A stretch of 64,000 bases of DNA from Burkholderia anthina (GCF_902498995.1 NZ_CABVLY010000033.1:1-64000), one strand, 5' to 3'; positions 43,744 through 53,477 are shown, numbered from the stretch's first letter. Notes: generated from the sequence alone by a model not told the origin. Numbers and translations: made by a program.

Positions 43744-44685
43744 TCAGCTCTTCGGCAAGCCCGGCGGGTTCGTGCGCGACGGGTCGATCGCTTCGGACGC
43801 GAGGCTCCAGCGGTCGAGCACCTGCCGGTAGCGGCCGCTCCTGATCTGCGCGTTCAGCGCGACGGTCAGCGGATCGGCGAGCCCGCTGCCGCGGCGCGTC
43901 GCGATCGCGATGTCGGCCGTGCGCGGCCAGCCGCCGCTGATCGCGCCGACGAGCCGCGTCTTGCCTTGCTGCGCGCTCTGGTACGCAAGCACCGAATTCA
44001 CGCTGAACACCGCGTCCGCGCGGCCCGACTGCACGGCGACGATGCGCATCGCCTGATCGTCGTAGTACTGGATCTGCACGGGCTTCAGGCCGCGCGCGAC
44101 GTTCTCGCGGTCCCACGCGAGCAGGATTTTTTCCTGGTTGGTGCCGGCGTCGGTCACGATGCGCAGCCCCGCGACGTCCTTCGGCTCGCGGATCGACTGG
44201 ATCTTGCTGTCGTTGCGCACGTAGAAGCCGACCTGATCCTTGCGGTAGGTCGAGAAATCGAACTTCTGCTTGCGCTCCTCTGTGACGGTGACGTTCGAGA
44301 TCACCGCGTCGACTTTCCCCGACTCGAGCGCGAGCGGCCAGTCGGCCCATGCGAGCGGCACGATCTTCAGCTTGCGGCCGAGGCTGTCGGATACGAGCTG
44401 GCCGACGTCCGCGTCGAAGCCGACCACGGTGCGCGCGTCGGTCGCATACGTGCTGATCGACGGCAGGCTCGGCGCGATGCCGATCGTCAGCGTGCCGGCT
44501 TCGGCGAACCTGAACGATGCCGGCACCGCGCGCTCGACGGCCGCATCGGCCTTGCCGCGCGGGCGGGTGCGTTGCTCGGGGCTCAGGTCGAACGTGGCGG
44601 CGGCCGCGGCGATGGCGGTCAGGCCGATCAGCGCAGTGGCCAGCATGCGGACCGCACGCGGCATGAAAGGTACGGCTCGTGGCAT
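43744..44685 (-). CDS. Periplasmic amino-acid-type ABC substrate-binding protein (SBP1)
   Basis: The 313-residue protein has a signal sequence (after MPRAVPFMPRAVRMLATALI) and the type-2 solute-binding fold, with ISTYATDARTVVGFDADVGQ, LALESGKVDAVISNVTVTEE and LRIVTDAGTNQEKILLAWDR. It is the paralogue of the gene at 39359-40291; both flank the fused transporter gene and end with NPPGLP-type tails. Two binding proteins could widen the substrate range. It follows a GNAT gene after 51 bases on the same strand. Confidence 0.88.
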   Translation of the reverse strand: MPRAVPFMPRAVRMLATALIGLTAIAAAAATFDLSPEQRTRPRGKADAAVERAVPASFRFAEAGTLTIGIAPSLPSISTYATDARTVVGFDADVGQLVSDSLGRKLKIVPLAWADWPLALESGKVDAVISNVTVTEERKQKFDFSTYRKDQVGFYVRNDSKIQSIREPKDVAGLRIVTDAGTNQEKILLAWDRENVARGLKPVQIQYYDDQAMRIVAVQSGRADAVFSVNSVLAYQSAQQGKTRLVGAISGGWPRTADIAIATRRGSGLADPLTVALNAQIRSGRYRQVLDRWSLASEAIDPSRTNPPGLPKS

Positions 44686-44736
44686 GAAGGTGTCCTGGTG
44701 TTGTCGTGTCGTACGGAGCGGGATGACGCGATGCGC

Positions 44737-45297
44737 TCAGCGCGGCAGCGCCGCTTCGGGCAGCGGCGCCCAGAGGTCGGCGAGCGTCGACGTACGGGAC
44801 GGATCGGCGAGATCCTTGCCGAAGCGCAGGTGGAAATACGCTTCCGGGTCGATCGACGCATCGAACAGCCGCGTATAGCCGGTGCGGTCGTAGAGCGCCC
44901 ACGCTTCGGGCTGGCGAAAGCCGGTGGTCAGGTACACGCGCCGATAGCCCTGCTGCGCGGCGCGCAGCTCGAGCGCGTCGACGATCGCGCGTGCGAGCCC
45001 CTGGCGGCGCAGGTCCGTGCGGGTCCAGATGCGCTTGAGTTCGGCGGTCTGCGCGTCGTAGCGCTTGAAGGCGCCGCCGCCGATCGTCTCGCCGTCGCGC
45101 AGCAACAGCACGAACGCGCCTTCGGGCGGCGCGAACAGCTCGGCCGGATAGCGGGCCAGCTCGTCGCGCGCGGACGCGCGGCTGTCGGGGCGGTAGGCGT
45201 CGTAGCGTGTCGCGTATTCGTCGATCAGCGCGTCGATCAGCGGCTGGGCGCGGACATCGAGCGGCGTCGTGTCGATGATGCGGTCGTTCGTGGCCAT
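44737..45297 (-). CDS. GNAT-family N-acetyltransferase
   Basis: The 186-residue protein has the GNAT acetyl-CoA-binding core LKRIWTRTDLRRQGLARAIV (RRQGLA is motif A) and a late beta strand YRRVYLTTGFRQPEAWALYD. The substrate is unknown. It is upstream of, and on the same strand as, the SBP1-monooxygenase-transporter operon, and may be its first gene. Acetyltransferases are commonly attached to cyst(e)ine-transport operons, which fits. Confidence 0.85.
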   Translation of the reverse strand: MATNDRIIDTTPLDVRAQPLIDALIDEYATRYDAYRPDSRASARDELARYPAELFAPPEGAFVLLLRDGETIGGGAFKRYDAQTAELKRIWTRTDLRRQGLARAIVDALELRAAQQGYRRVYLTTGFRQPEAWALYDRTGYTRLFDASIDPEAYFHLRFGKDLADPSRTSTLADLWAPLPEAALPR

Positions 45298-45654
45298 GGG
45301 CATCGCGAAGGGCGCGCGATGCGGACGTTCCTGTCGGGCGCGGGGCACACGGCCCGGGCAGTCTGTTCCGTTATCGCGACGCGGTTGTCGTGATGACGGC
45401 GGCCGCTGCGCATCCCGCGATGCATTCGGCTGGCCGCCGCCGTTTCGAACACGTTAGCGGCGCGGCCGGCAAAGGCGAACGAAGCAATTTCGATAAGGAT
45501 TTCGCGAAGGGAGTCAGAAGGCTTGCAGAGGGAGTGGGGTGCGGCGAACGGGCGTGGCCCGCGATCCGCCGCCGGGGCGGCGACGGACCCTCGGGAATGG
45601 TCGCGTCGGTGTCAAGCCCCGCCGTTGCGGGGCGATGATCCTCGACGACGGCGT
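45298..45654. other. Intergenic region between GNAT and rdgC genes
   Basis: These 357 bases hold no supported gene. They must contain the promoter for the leftward GNAT-sulfur operon. Near the rdgC end lies a GC hairpin listed separately. I see no other structure. Confidence 0.45.
45616..45633 (-). terminator. Candidate hairpin after rdgC
   Basis: GCCCCGC (45616-45622) pairs with GCGGGGC (45627-45633) over a four-base loop CGTT, 22 bases beyond the rdgC stop. On the minus strand the tail is TTGACA, so the T tract is weak and the call is tentative. Confidence 0.45.
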
Positions 45655-46575
45655 TCAGGCTGCTGCCTGACGAGTCGAGTCGTGCTGATCGCCACCCAGG
45701 ATATCGACAAGATCGGTCAGCATCCGCCCCAATTCCCCCGTCATCAGCGTGACGTCCGAATCGAAGCGTTCATCGTCGTTTTGCGCGGTGGGATCCGCGG
45801 CCTCCTTGATCACGTCGAGCGGCGTGACACGCTTGATCGTCAGCGACGGTGTCAGCACGAACGAGATTCTGTCATCCCAGGTCATCGCGAGGCGCATGCA
45901 TTGTTTGCCGGCTTCGATGTGCCGGCGCATGTCGTTCGTTTCCAGCGCGTGGCCGACATATCGCACCGTGGCACCGCCTTCGCCGGTGGAGCGCAATTCG
46001 GCGTCCTGGTCCACGGTGAAGCCGCCCGGCGCCTCGCCGGACAGCAGCCAGTCCGTCATCGCGGCCACCGGCGAACGGGCCACGTGAACGCCGGCGAGCG
46101 GCAACGCGTCGATCGATTTGACGAGGAGGCTGCGAACGTCGTCGGCAAGCGCCTGTGCAGCCGCATCGATGACGAGCCAGCCGTTCGCCGTATCGATCCA
46201 TACGCGGGTATCGCGGCGAATGCTGAACGCGCGCGGCAGCAGTTCGTCGGTGACCTGCTCCTTGAGTTCGCGCAGTTGCTTTCGGCCGACCTTGAAGCCT
46301 TGCTGCTCCTCGACTTCAAGCGCACGCGCTTTGGTTACCTGATTGACGACCGACGCCGGCAGCAGCTTCTTTTCGGCACGAAACAGCAGCAGCATCTGCC
46401 GGTTGATCGAATACACGAGCGCACCGTCGTCACGCGGCGAGGCCCATCCGGCGCGCTGCATTTCGATGCTGGTGCCCGGCTGAAACGCGTGAGGCGCCAG
46501 CCATTTTTCCATCTGGTCAGGGGTGACGGCCCAAGGTGCGGGAAGACGATGAAGCTGAAGATTCTTGAACCACAT
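45655..46575 (-). CDS. rdgC: Recombination-associated protein RdgC
   Basis: The 306-residue protein begins MWFKNLQLHRLPAPWAVTPD, the RdgC N terminus, and is the usual length (about 300). Family segments include RQMLLLFRAEKKLLPASVVN and GGFTVDQDAELRSTGEGGAT. RdgC forms a ring-shaped dimer that encircles double-stranded DNA, is nucleoid-associated and restrains RecA. The gene is monocistronic here. Start at 46575 is fixed by the conserved N terminus; the upstream extension belongs to no family. Confidence 0.95.
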   Translation of the reverse strand: MWFKNLQLHRLPAPWAVTPDQMEKWLAPHAFQPGTSIEMQRAGWASPRDDGALVYSINRQMLLLFRAEKKLLPASVVNQVTKARALEVEEQQGFKVGRKQLRELKEQVTDELLPRAFSIRRDTRVWIDTANGWLVIDAAAQALADDVRSLLVKSIDALPLAGVHVARSPVAAMTDWLLSGEAPGGFTVDQDAELRSTGEGGATVRYVGHALETNDMRRHIEAGKQCMRLAMTWDDRISFVLTPSLTIKRVTPLDVIKEAADPTAQNDDERFDSDVTLMTGELGRMLTDLVDILGGDQHDSTRQAAA

Positions 46576-46729
46576 GGGAGTACGGGCAAAGCGCACCATT
46601 CTATATGACGGCGACGCTTCGCGGCCAGGAGCGGTCAGTCGGCGGCATCCGGGCGCCGGGGTTGTCCGACTGACGGCCAGCGTCCTTGCGATACGCACTG
46701 GCGTCGGCGCACGGCGCTTGCAGGATGCA

Positions 46730-47764
46730 TTACAGGATGACCCTTGCCGGCGTCGACGCCTCCGCCAGCTGAAACAGGCAATCCCCACGCCGCACCTGCG
46801 CGGGCACGCGCTTGCACACCACTTCGCCGTCGCCCTTGAAGCGATGCAGCACCGGTTCACGCAGCGGCGTGTCGGGGAAGTGCACCCACGCGGCCGGCTG
46901 TCCGGCCTTCACCTGGTCGCCGAGTTCGACGAGCGGTTCATACAGCCCGCGTTCGTACGCGTAGACGAAGTGACGATCGCCGTCGACGCGCAGGAAGCGC
47001 GTGACGGTCGGCGGCGCGTCGGGCACGAGCGCGCCGTGCAGCAGGCCGATATAACCGAGGTAGTGCAGCAGCCCGTGGCGGCCGAGCCGGATCAGCGACG
47101 GATCGGCCATGCCTGCGCCGCCCAGTTCGGTCACGATCGAGATCGCGCCTTGCCGGCGCGCCGCCGACGCCGAATGCACGGGATTCGGCGCATGCAGCAG
47201 CGCGTTCGGCAGCCCGAAGGCGACGAGCAGCCCGTTGAGCTTCGCCGCCTCGTCGTCGTCGAGCGGGTCGATCGCGAGCATGTTGCCGCCCTGGTACAGC
47301 AGCGAGCTGCCGCCGGAATGCAGGTCGACCAGATACTGCGCGCGCGACAGCAGCGCATGCTCGATGTAGTGCGCGATCATCTGCGTCGGCGTGCCGGCCG
47401 GGTCGCCGGGGAAGCTGCGGTTCAGGTTGCCCTCGTCGAGCGGCGACACGCGCAGGCCCGCGTCGGCCGCGGGGAAGTTGGCCATCGGCAGCAGGATCAG
47501 TTGCCCGCTGATCATCTCCGGGTCGATCTCGCGCATCAGTTGCGACACGATGATCTGGCCTTCGTATTCGTCGCCGTGATTGCCGGCCATCACGAGCGCG
47601 ACGGGGCCGTCGCCGTTGCGGATCGATGCGATCGGAATCGGCAGCCAGCCGTAGGCGGAGCGATGCACGGAGTGCGGCAGCCGCAGGTAGCCTGCATGCT
47701 TGCCCGGTGCATCGAGGTCGATTTCGCAGCGGATGGGATTTCGGTGTGGCGAGGAAGCGGTCAT
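46730..47764 (-). CDS. Zinc-dependent deacylase of the AspA/AstE family, DoeB-like
   Basis: The 344-residue protein belongs to the succinylglutamate desuccinylase/aspartoacylase family. The zinc ligands are in AGNHGDEYEG (His and Glu near residues 62 and 65) and DLHSGG (His near 148). FRVDGDRHFVYAY-like and RRGDCLFQLA segments form the C-terminal beta domain. Close relatives (DoeB) deacetylate N-acetyl-L-2,4-diaminobutyrate in ectoine degradation. No ectoine genes are adjacent, so the exact substrate is inferred. Signals of an operon are absent. Confidence 0.82.
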   Translation of the reverse strand: MTASSPHRNPIRCEIDLDAPGKHAGYLRLPHSVHRSAYGWLPIPIASIRNGDGPVALVMAGNHGDEYEGQIIVSQLMREIDPEMISGQLILLPMANFPAADAGLRVSPLDEGNLNRSFPGDPAGTPTQMIAHYIEHALLSRAQYLVDLHSGGSSLLYQGGNMLAIDPLDDDEAAKLNGLLVAFGLPNALLHAPNPVHSASAARRQGAISIVTELGGAGMADPSLIRLGRHGLLHYLGYIGLLHGALVPDAPPTVTRFLRVDGDRHFVYAYERGLYEPLVELGDQVKAGQPAAWVHFPDTPLREPVLHRFKGDGEVVCKRVPAQVRRGDCLFQLAEASTPARVIL

Positions 47765-47994
47765 GGCGGCGTCGTTCGAAGAACGGAAGCTGCCATCTTA
47801 TCGGGAAAAGAGCGCCGCGCGGCGCTTGGCGCGCACCGGATGCCGGCCGGCCCGCGCGTGAGCGCGCGGCACGCGGCACGGGCAGTCGCACGCGATGTTG
47901 CAGCGTTGAAACGCCTGCCGGCGCGCATCGCGACCAGGGCGCGCGCCGGTTCGCGCAACCCGTTGCCGGCATGCGGCCGGCGCGTGTTGCCGTG

Positions 47995-48282
47995 TCAGCG
48001 GCCCGACGTTTCAGCTTCGAGACGGCCTTCCTCCCACAGCACCCAGAAACGACTGCCGCCGCGATACGGATTCGCGCGATGCGCCGCGTAATCGGCAACG
48101 CCCTGCCGAAACGCACCGTATAGCGTCAGCGGCGGGTTGTCGACGCACGCGGCTTCGCGAACGGTTTCGCGGGCAGCGGCCGGGCGGCGCGACGAAACGA
48201 GCCGCCGGATCAGCGATGCACCGTCGATCACGTCCAGTTGATCGATACGCTCGGTGCGGCTGAGGACTTCGACGGTATTCAT
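47995..48282 (-). CDS. Small hypothetical protein
   Basis: The 95-residue product begins MNTVEVLSRTERIDQLDVIDG and ends with an aromatic-rich segment (YRGGSRFWVLWEEGRLEAET). GGGAG lies eight bases before the ATG, so it is probably translated. No signal peptide or membrane segment is visible, and I do not recognise a family. It lies between the DoeB-like gene and the GGDEF gene on the same strand, with large gaps on both sides. Confidence 0.5.
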   Translation of the reverse strand: MNTVEVLSRTERIDQLDVIDGASLIRRLVSSRRPAAARETVREAACVDNPPLTLYGAFRQGVADYAAHRANPYRGGSRFWVLWEEGRLEAETSGR

Positions 48283-48533
48283 GTGCGGGCTCCCTGACAT
48301 CCTGTTTCCAGGAGAAGGAGCAATAAAAGTGCCAGCCATGAAACTCCGTCCGCCGCGTCGATCGTGCCTGCTTCTGCGGCGAACGCGATGCGCGGCGCGC
48401 GGCGATGTTACGGAACACGTCACGTGACACGCGAGGCTGCGGCGAAACATGCGCGCACGCGTCGCACCACGCAAAGCGTTTCGAAATTGAATTGACGCGC
48501 GGACCGGCGATGCAGCGCCGCGGACGAACGCGC

Positions 48534-50087
48534 TCAGCGCGTCGCCACGGGCGCGACGCGCCGGCTGCCGGCCGAATAGAAACGGTAGATTCCCTTGCCG
48601 GCCGACTTCGCGTCGTACAGCGCGCTGTCGGCTTGCCGGATCAGTTCGTCGGGAGATCCGTGCCCGTCGTCGTCGAGCGCGATGCCGATGCTGATCCCGA
48701 GGCTCACCGTCTCTCCGATCGACAGCGCGTACGGCGCCGAGATCTGCCGGATGATGCGCGCGGCGAGAAGCGAACACGCGTGCGTCGTCGTGTCGTCGAG
48801 CGCGACGATGAATTCGTCGCCGCCGACGCGCGCCGCGATGTCGCCCGGCGGCAGCGTCTTGCCGAGCCGCTCGGCGACCTGCGTGAGCACCTCGTCGCCG
48901 GCATGGTGGCCGAAGCGGTCGTTGATCGCCTTGAACCCGTCGAGGTCGAGATACATGACGGCGAGCACGGGCCCCGGCCCGCGCGGCCGATGTGCAAGCA
49001 TCCGTTTGAGTTCGGCGTGCAGTTCGTGGCGGTTCGGCAGCCCCGTCAACGCATCGTGCCGCGCGAGGTGCCGGATGTGCTGCTCGGTTTCGCGGCGCGT
49101 GGTGACGTCCTCGACGATGATCACCGTATTGCCGTCCGGCACGCGGTGGCGGGTCAGTTCGAGCTGGCGGCCGTCGGCCAGCGCGATGTCGAACGGCGCG
49201 GGTTCGTCGCGCTCCAGCCAGATCGCGCACCGCGCGGCGAGGCCGGCATCGCGCGGATCGGTCACGGCGTTGGTGCCGAGCGCCACGACGACGTCGGGCA
49301 GCGGCATGTCGAGCATGATCTCGCGCGGCGAGCCGAACAGCTGCGCGGTACGCCGGTTGGCGACGATCACGCGGCGCTCTCCGTCGATCATGCACAGGCC
49401 GTGCGGCATGTAGGTGAGCGCGGCGTCGAAGCGGGCGACGAGCTCCGCGTTGCGCTGGCGCGCGGCGATCAGCGCAACGAGCACGCGGTAATGGCGCTGG
49501 ACGACCGTGCGCATCGCCGCGAGATAGATCACGAGCGGCGGCAGCAGCAGCCACCCGCCGGGCCGGGTGACCAGCAGCGCGCCGATGCCGATCGGCACCA
49601 CGCCGAGCGTCACCTGCGTCATCGCGAGCCGCGGCAGTGCCGAATTGCGCGACGCGATTCCGCCGAACACGCCGCCGGCGACCATCACCGACAGCGTGCC
49701 GAGTTCCAGGTCGGACGCCGACACGCATCCCATCACGCCGAGACCGAGCACGAAACAGGCGGCGAGCGACACGGGCGCATAGCGTCGCGCCCAGTATTCG
49801 GCGCGATCGTCGCCGGCGTCGCGGTGCGCCGCGTACGCACGCGCGATCGCGAGCCGCGCGGCGAGCAGGCCGACGTCGACGACGAACCACACGAAACACC
49901 AGAGTTGATGCAGACGGATCAGTGCGATGGCCGCGACGAATGCGCTCGCGAGGCCGGACAGCGCCATCGGACGGACGTCTTCGAACAGCGTCACGAGCAT
50001 CGACGGACGCAGCGCGGCCGTCACGCGGTGGTTGCCGCAGGGAGGCGTGGCGAGAACGGAGTTCAGGATGCGTGTCCTGACTGCCAT
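48534..50087 (-). CDS. Membrane PAS-GGDEF diguanylate cyclase
   Basis: The 517-residue protein has about six membrane spans in residues 45-200 and a PAS-like sensor (about 225-335, with YMPHGLCMIDGERRVIVANR). The GGDEF domain (about 345-510) has RLARHDALTGLPNRHEL-type entry and the intact active-site motif VGGDEFIV. It would make cyclic di-GMP from GTP at the inner membrane. The residues preceding the motif (LPPGDIAARV) lack the RxxD inhibitory site, so product feedback may be absent. The start at 50087 follows the natural N terminus MAVRTRILNSVL. Confidence 0.9.
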   Translation of the reverse strand: MAVRTRILNSVLATPPCGNHRVTAALRPSMLVTLFEDVRPMALSGLASAFVAAIALIRLHQLWCFVWFVVDVGLLAARLAIARAYAAHRDAGDDRAEYWARRYAPVSLAACFVLGLGVMGCVSASDLELGTLSVMVAGGVFGGIASRNSALPRLAMTQVTLGVVPIGIGALLVTRPGGWLLLPPLVIYLAAMRTVVQRHYRVLVALIAARQRNAELVARFDAALTYMPHGLCMIDGERRVIVANRRTAQLFGSPREIMLDMPLPDVVVALGTNAVTDPRDAGLAARCAIWLERDEPAPFDIALADGRQLELTRHRVPDGNTVIIVEDVTTRRETEQHIRHLARHDALTGLPNRHELHAELKRMLAHRPRGPGPVLAVMYLDLDGFKAINDRFGHHAGDEVLTQVAERLGKTLPPGDIAARVGGDEFIVALDDTTTHACSLLAARIIRQISAPYALSIGETVSLGISIGIALDDDGHGSPDELIRQADSALYDAKSAGKGIYRFYSAGSRRVAPVATR

Positions 50088-50600
50088 GGCATTTTGACCT
50101 CGACGCGATGTCGATTCATGGCCGGCAGCCCCGCACGTGTATGTGGCGGGATGACCGGCCCCCCGGATGCGCACGACATTATCATGAAACACGGGGTGCG
50201 CGGCGTAGCCGCGCGTGCCTGCACAAGCCTGGACGAGTAGTCGTAAACCACGCCCGCGGAAGGCTTGCGCATTCGCCGGCGCGGGGGCAGGATCGTTGCC
50301 AACGGGACGATATCGGGTAGCCGGCCGCTGACCGCCTGCCCGTGTGCCGCGCGTGAGCGCCGATGGTCCGCGATGACCCGCCGCGATCGATGCGGCCCGT
50401 CCGGCGCGACGCAATCGCGCACGAATTTCGCCCCGCGACCGGGCGCCTCAGCCCCGTCCGAATCCCGTTATAAGAAATTCAATAAGTATTTCATGCGAGA
50501 AATACTATAGGCGATATATCTAAAACAATGCCAGAATGCGCGCCGCTCCGAACGTCGCGACACCCGATCGTCGTCCGAGCCGCATCAGGAGGTTCCCCCA
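50088..50600. other. Control region upstream of the molybdenum hydroxylase operon
   Basis: These 513 bases contain no supported gene. Near the right end (50468-50525) the DNA is AT-rich and holds a 22-bp palindrome (arms AGTATTTC and GAAATACT, 50485-50506). This is probably the promoter and operator of the rightward operon. Confidence 0.55.
50485..50506. promoter_or_regulatory. AT-rich palindrome, likely operator of the hydroxylase operon
   Basis: AGTATTTC (50485-50492) and GAAATACT (50499-50506) are perfect inverted complements around ATGCGA. The TATTTC/GAAATA arms recall the MarR-type operators at 36818-36865, but with longer spacing. Located 95 bases before the molybdenum hydroxylase start. 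Confidence 0.6.
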
Positions 50601-53477
50601 ATGAAAAACCACGGCCTGTCACGGCGGGGTTTTCTGAAAGCCAGCGTGCTGGCGGGCGTCGCGGTCTACGTCGCGCCCATCGGCAGCCGCGCATTCGCGG
50701 CGCTCTTCGAAGAAAAACTCCTCACCCCCGTCAAATGGGATAGCGTCACCGGCGTCCCCCAATTCCGCATCGACGGCATCGCGAAGGTTACGGGCTCGAA
50801 AGTGTTCGCCCGCGACGTGCGCGCCGCCGACATGCCGCACTGGCCGCAGCAGCAGTCGCACGCGCTGATCCTGCGCGTCGCGCAGGCGGACCGCACGTAC
50901 GAAGGCTTCGACCTGTCGCTGCTCGGCGACGCGCTCAAGCCCGACCGCGTGGTCACGGCCGACGATCTCGCGCGCGACGGCGTCGCGTTCCCGACGTTCT
51001 ACGGCGACGACATGCTGTTGCCCGCCGGCAAGACGCCCGCGTATCTCGGCCATGCGGTCGCGATCCTCATCTACCACGACTTCGCGCGCTTCCGTTTCGC
51101 GAAGAACGCACTCAAGTTCCGCGACGACGTGATCCGCTACGGCGCGGTCACGGGCCCGCTCGAGCGCGATCCGTGGGGCACGTTCCGCTACGTGCGGGTC
51201 GGCGGCAAGACGGCCTACGACGACGATGTCTATTCGAGCCTGAAGGACGCGCCGATCTTCCCGAGCATGATGCGCAAGCACCTGCCGGTCTGGCCGGACG
51301 GCAAGGAGCACGGCAAGCTCGACGAGCAGGGCATGTTCCTGGCCGGCCGGATCGCCGCCGAACTCGATCATCCGTCGGCCGACTGGCTCGTGTTCGACCG
51401 CGAGTACAACACGCAGTCGGTCGATACGGCCGCGCTCGAACCCGACAACGCGAACTGCTGGTACGACGCCGCGACGCAGTCGATGCACCTCGTCGTGCCG
51501 ACCCAGTCGCCGCTCGAAGTGGCGGAGAACGCGGCCGCGATGGTCGCGACATGCCGCTTCCCGGTGAAGAAGCTGTTCGTGCATCCGTGCTACACGGTCG
51601 GCTACGGCTCGAAGGATCACTGCAACGTGCCGTTCTACGGCCTCGTCTGCGCGCTGTACGCGGACGGCCGCCCGGTGCGTTTCGCGAACGACCGCTACGA
51701 GCAGTTCCAGACGTCGCTGAAGCGTCACGCGTTCAAGATGCATTACCGGATCGCGGTCGATCGCACCACGGGCCTGCTGCAGTCGTTCAAGGGCGACTTC
51801 GAGGCGAACGGCGGCGGGCGTTCGAACTTCTCGCCGTCGGTGGCGATGGTCGGCGCCACGGCCGCGCAATCGATCTACTACTTCCCGAAGAGCGACCTCG
51901 CATCGGTCGCGATCGCGTCGCGCGCGATCGACGCCGGCTCGGCACGCGGCTACGGCACGCTGCAGAGCATGGCCGCGACCGAAATGGCGGTCGACGAAAT
52001 CGCCGCGCAACTGAATCTCGACCCGATCGATTTCCGGCTGCGCAACGCGCTGCGCTCGGGGATGAAGAACACCCAGGGTGCGATTCCCGCCGGCGCGCTG
52101 CGCGTCGCGGAAGTACTGGAGCGCGCGAAACAGCATCCGTTGTGGACGCACCGTGTCGCGCGCAAGACCGAGTTCGAGGCCTCGAACCCGGGCAAGCGCT
52201 ACGGCGTCGGTTTCGCGTGCGTGCAGAAGGACTTCGGCACGGGGGCGGAGGCGTCGTTCGCGAAGGTCGAATTCGACGAGAACGGCAAGGTGTCGCTGCA
52301 TCACACGGCTGCCGAGATCGGCACCGGGATGTCGACGTCGCAGGCCGTCGCGGTCGCGAAGTGGCTCGGCCGTCCGGCGACGGACGTGCGCGTCGCCGTG
52401 ACCGAATGGCCGGACCTGCCGGTCGAGACGAGCGGCGATCCGTACCTGATGTCGCAGGCCGACCAGGATCGCCTGAGCGCGAATCCGCGCTGGTCGCCGG
52501 GCTACGCGTCGCCGTCGAGCGCGACGAACTCCGCGTACTACTTCACGCACAGCACGCGTGAAGCCGCGCGCGCCGTGTTCCGCTACGGCCTGTGGCCGGC
52601 CGCGATGTCGATCTGGACGCGCGGCCTCGGTGGCGGTCAGGCGGCGCCGTACACGATCCGCTTCGAGGACGCGCGCTGGGTCGACGGCAAGCTGACCGCC
52701 GACGGCCTGGAGCCGCTGACGTTCGAGCAGCTCGCGAAGCAGGCGCATGCGCTCGGCCTGCCGACGGGCGCCGTCGTGCACGTGTTCAACCGCTGGCAAT
52801 GGACCGACGCCGAGTTCGACGTGGGCGGCGCGGTCGATCGGCTGCCGATCGACGCGCTGTCGCTGCGCATCGGTGCGCCGAAGACGGGCGACGCCGGCCC
52901 GATCCCGGGCACCGCCGCGCCGGCCGGCGCGACCGCGATGCACGGCACGCTCGCGTCGACCGCGAACGGCTATCGCGTGCTGGACCGCAAGCGCGTGTTC
53001 ATTCCGCCGACGAGCCGCAACAACGCGGCCGTCACGTATTACACGGCGGTCGGCACGCTCGTCGAGCTGGCCGTGCACGAAGCGACCGGCAAGGTCGAAC
53101 TGCTCACGCATCACTCGATCATGGAGTGCGGCAACCAGATTTCGCCGCAGCTCGTGTCGGGCCAGTTGCAGGGCGGCCTCGCGATGGGCATCGGCCACGC
53201 GCTGCACGAGTACCTGCCGCTTTACGAAGACGGCCCCGGCAACGGCACGTGGAACTTCAACCGCTACCCGCTGCCGCGCGCGACCGACGTCGCCGTGTGG
53301 TCGCAGACGGGCGACATCCTGCCGCCGCTGTCCGAGACCGATCCGCCGAAGGGCGTCGCCGAAGTGGTGATGATTCCCGTCGTCGGCGCGATCGTGAACG
53401 GCATCGCGCACGCGATCGGCCATCGTTTCACCGATTTGCCGGTGACCCCGCAAAAGATTCAGGAGGTGCTCGCATGA
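50601..53477 (+). CDS. Molybdopterin-containing aldehyde/isoquinoline-type oxidoreductase, large subunit
   Basis: The 958-residue protein has a twin-arginine signal, SRRGFLKASVLAGVAVYVAP, so it is exported folded with its molybdenum cofactor. It belongs to the xanthine dehydrogenase/aldehyde oxidoreductase large-subunit family, nearest to isoquinoline 1-oxidoreductase beta subunits. The active-site glutamate lies in KGVAEVVMIP (Glu921), and GRSNFSPSVAMVGATAAQSI and GMSTSQAVAVAKWLG are cofactor-binding regions. It hydroxylates heterocycles or aldehydes using water. It leads a three-gene operon with an iron-sulfur subunit and a cytochrome c. Confidence 0.93.
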   Translation: MKNHGLSRRGFLKASVLAGVAVYVAPIGSRAFAALFEEKLLTPVKWDSVTGVPQFRIDGIAKVTGSKVFARDVRAADMPHWPQQQSHALILRVAQADRTYEGFDLSLLGDALKPDRVVTADDLARDGVAFPTFYGDDMLLPAGKTPAYLGHAVAILIYHDFARFRFAKNALKFRDDVIRYGAVTGPLERDPWGTFRYVRVGGKTAYDDDVYSSLKDAPIFPSMMRKHLPVWPDGKEHGKLDEQGMFLAGRIAAELDHPSADWLVFDREYNTQSVDTAALEPDNANCWYDAATQSMHLVVPTQSPLEVAENAAAMVATCRFPVKKLFVHPCYTVGYGSKDHCNVPFYGLVCALYADGRPVRFANDRYEQFQTSLKRHAFKMHYRIAVDRTTGLLQSFKGDFEANGGGRSNFSPSVAMVGATAAQSIYYFPKSDLASVAIASRAIDAGSARGYGTLQSMAATEMAVDEIAAQLNLDPIDFRLRNALRSGMKNTQGAIPAGALRVAEVLERAKQHPLWTHRVARKTEFEASNPGKRYGVGFACVQKDFGTGAEASFAKVEFDENGKVSLHHTAAEIGTGMSTSQAVAVAKWLGRPATDVRVAVTEWPDLPVETSGDPYLMSQADQDRLSANPRWSPGYASPSSATNSAYYFTHSTREAARAVFRYGLWPAAMSIWTRGLGGGQAAPYTIRFEDARWVDGKLTADGLEPLTFEQLAKQAHALGLPTGAVVHVFNRWQWTDAEFDVGGAVDRLPIDALSLRIGAPKTGDAGPIPGTAAPAGATAMHGTLASTANGYRVLDRKRVFIPPTSRNNAAVTYYTAVGTLVELAVHEATGKVELLTHHSIMECGNQISPQLVSGQLQGGLAMGIGHALHEYLPLYEDGPGNGTWNFNRYPLPRATDVAVWSQTGDILPPLSETDPPKGVAEVVMIPVVGAIVNGIAHAIGHRFTDLPVTPQKIQEVLA

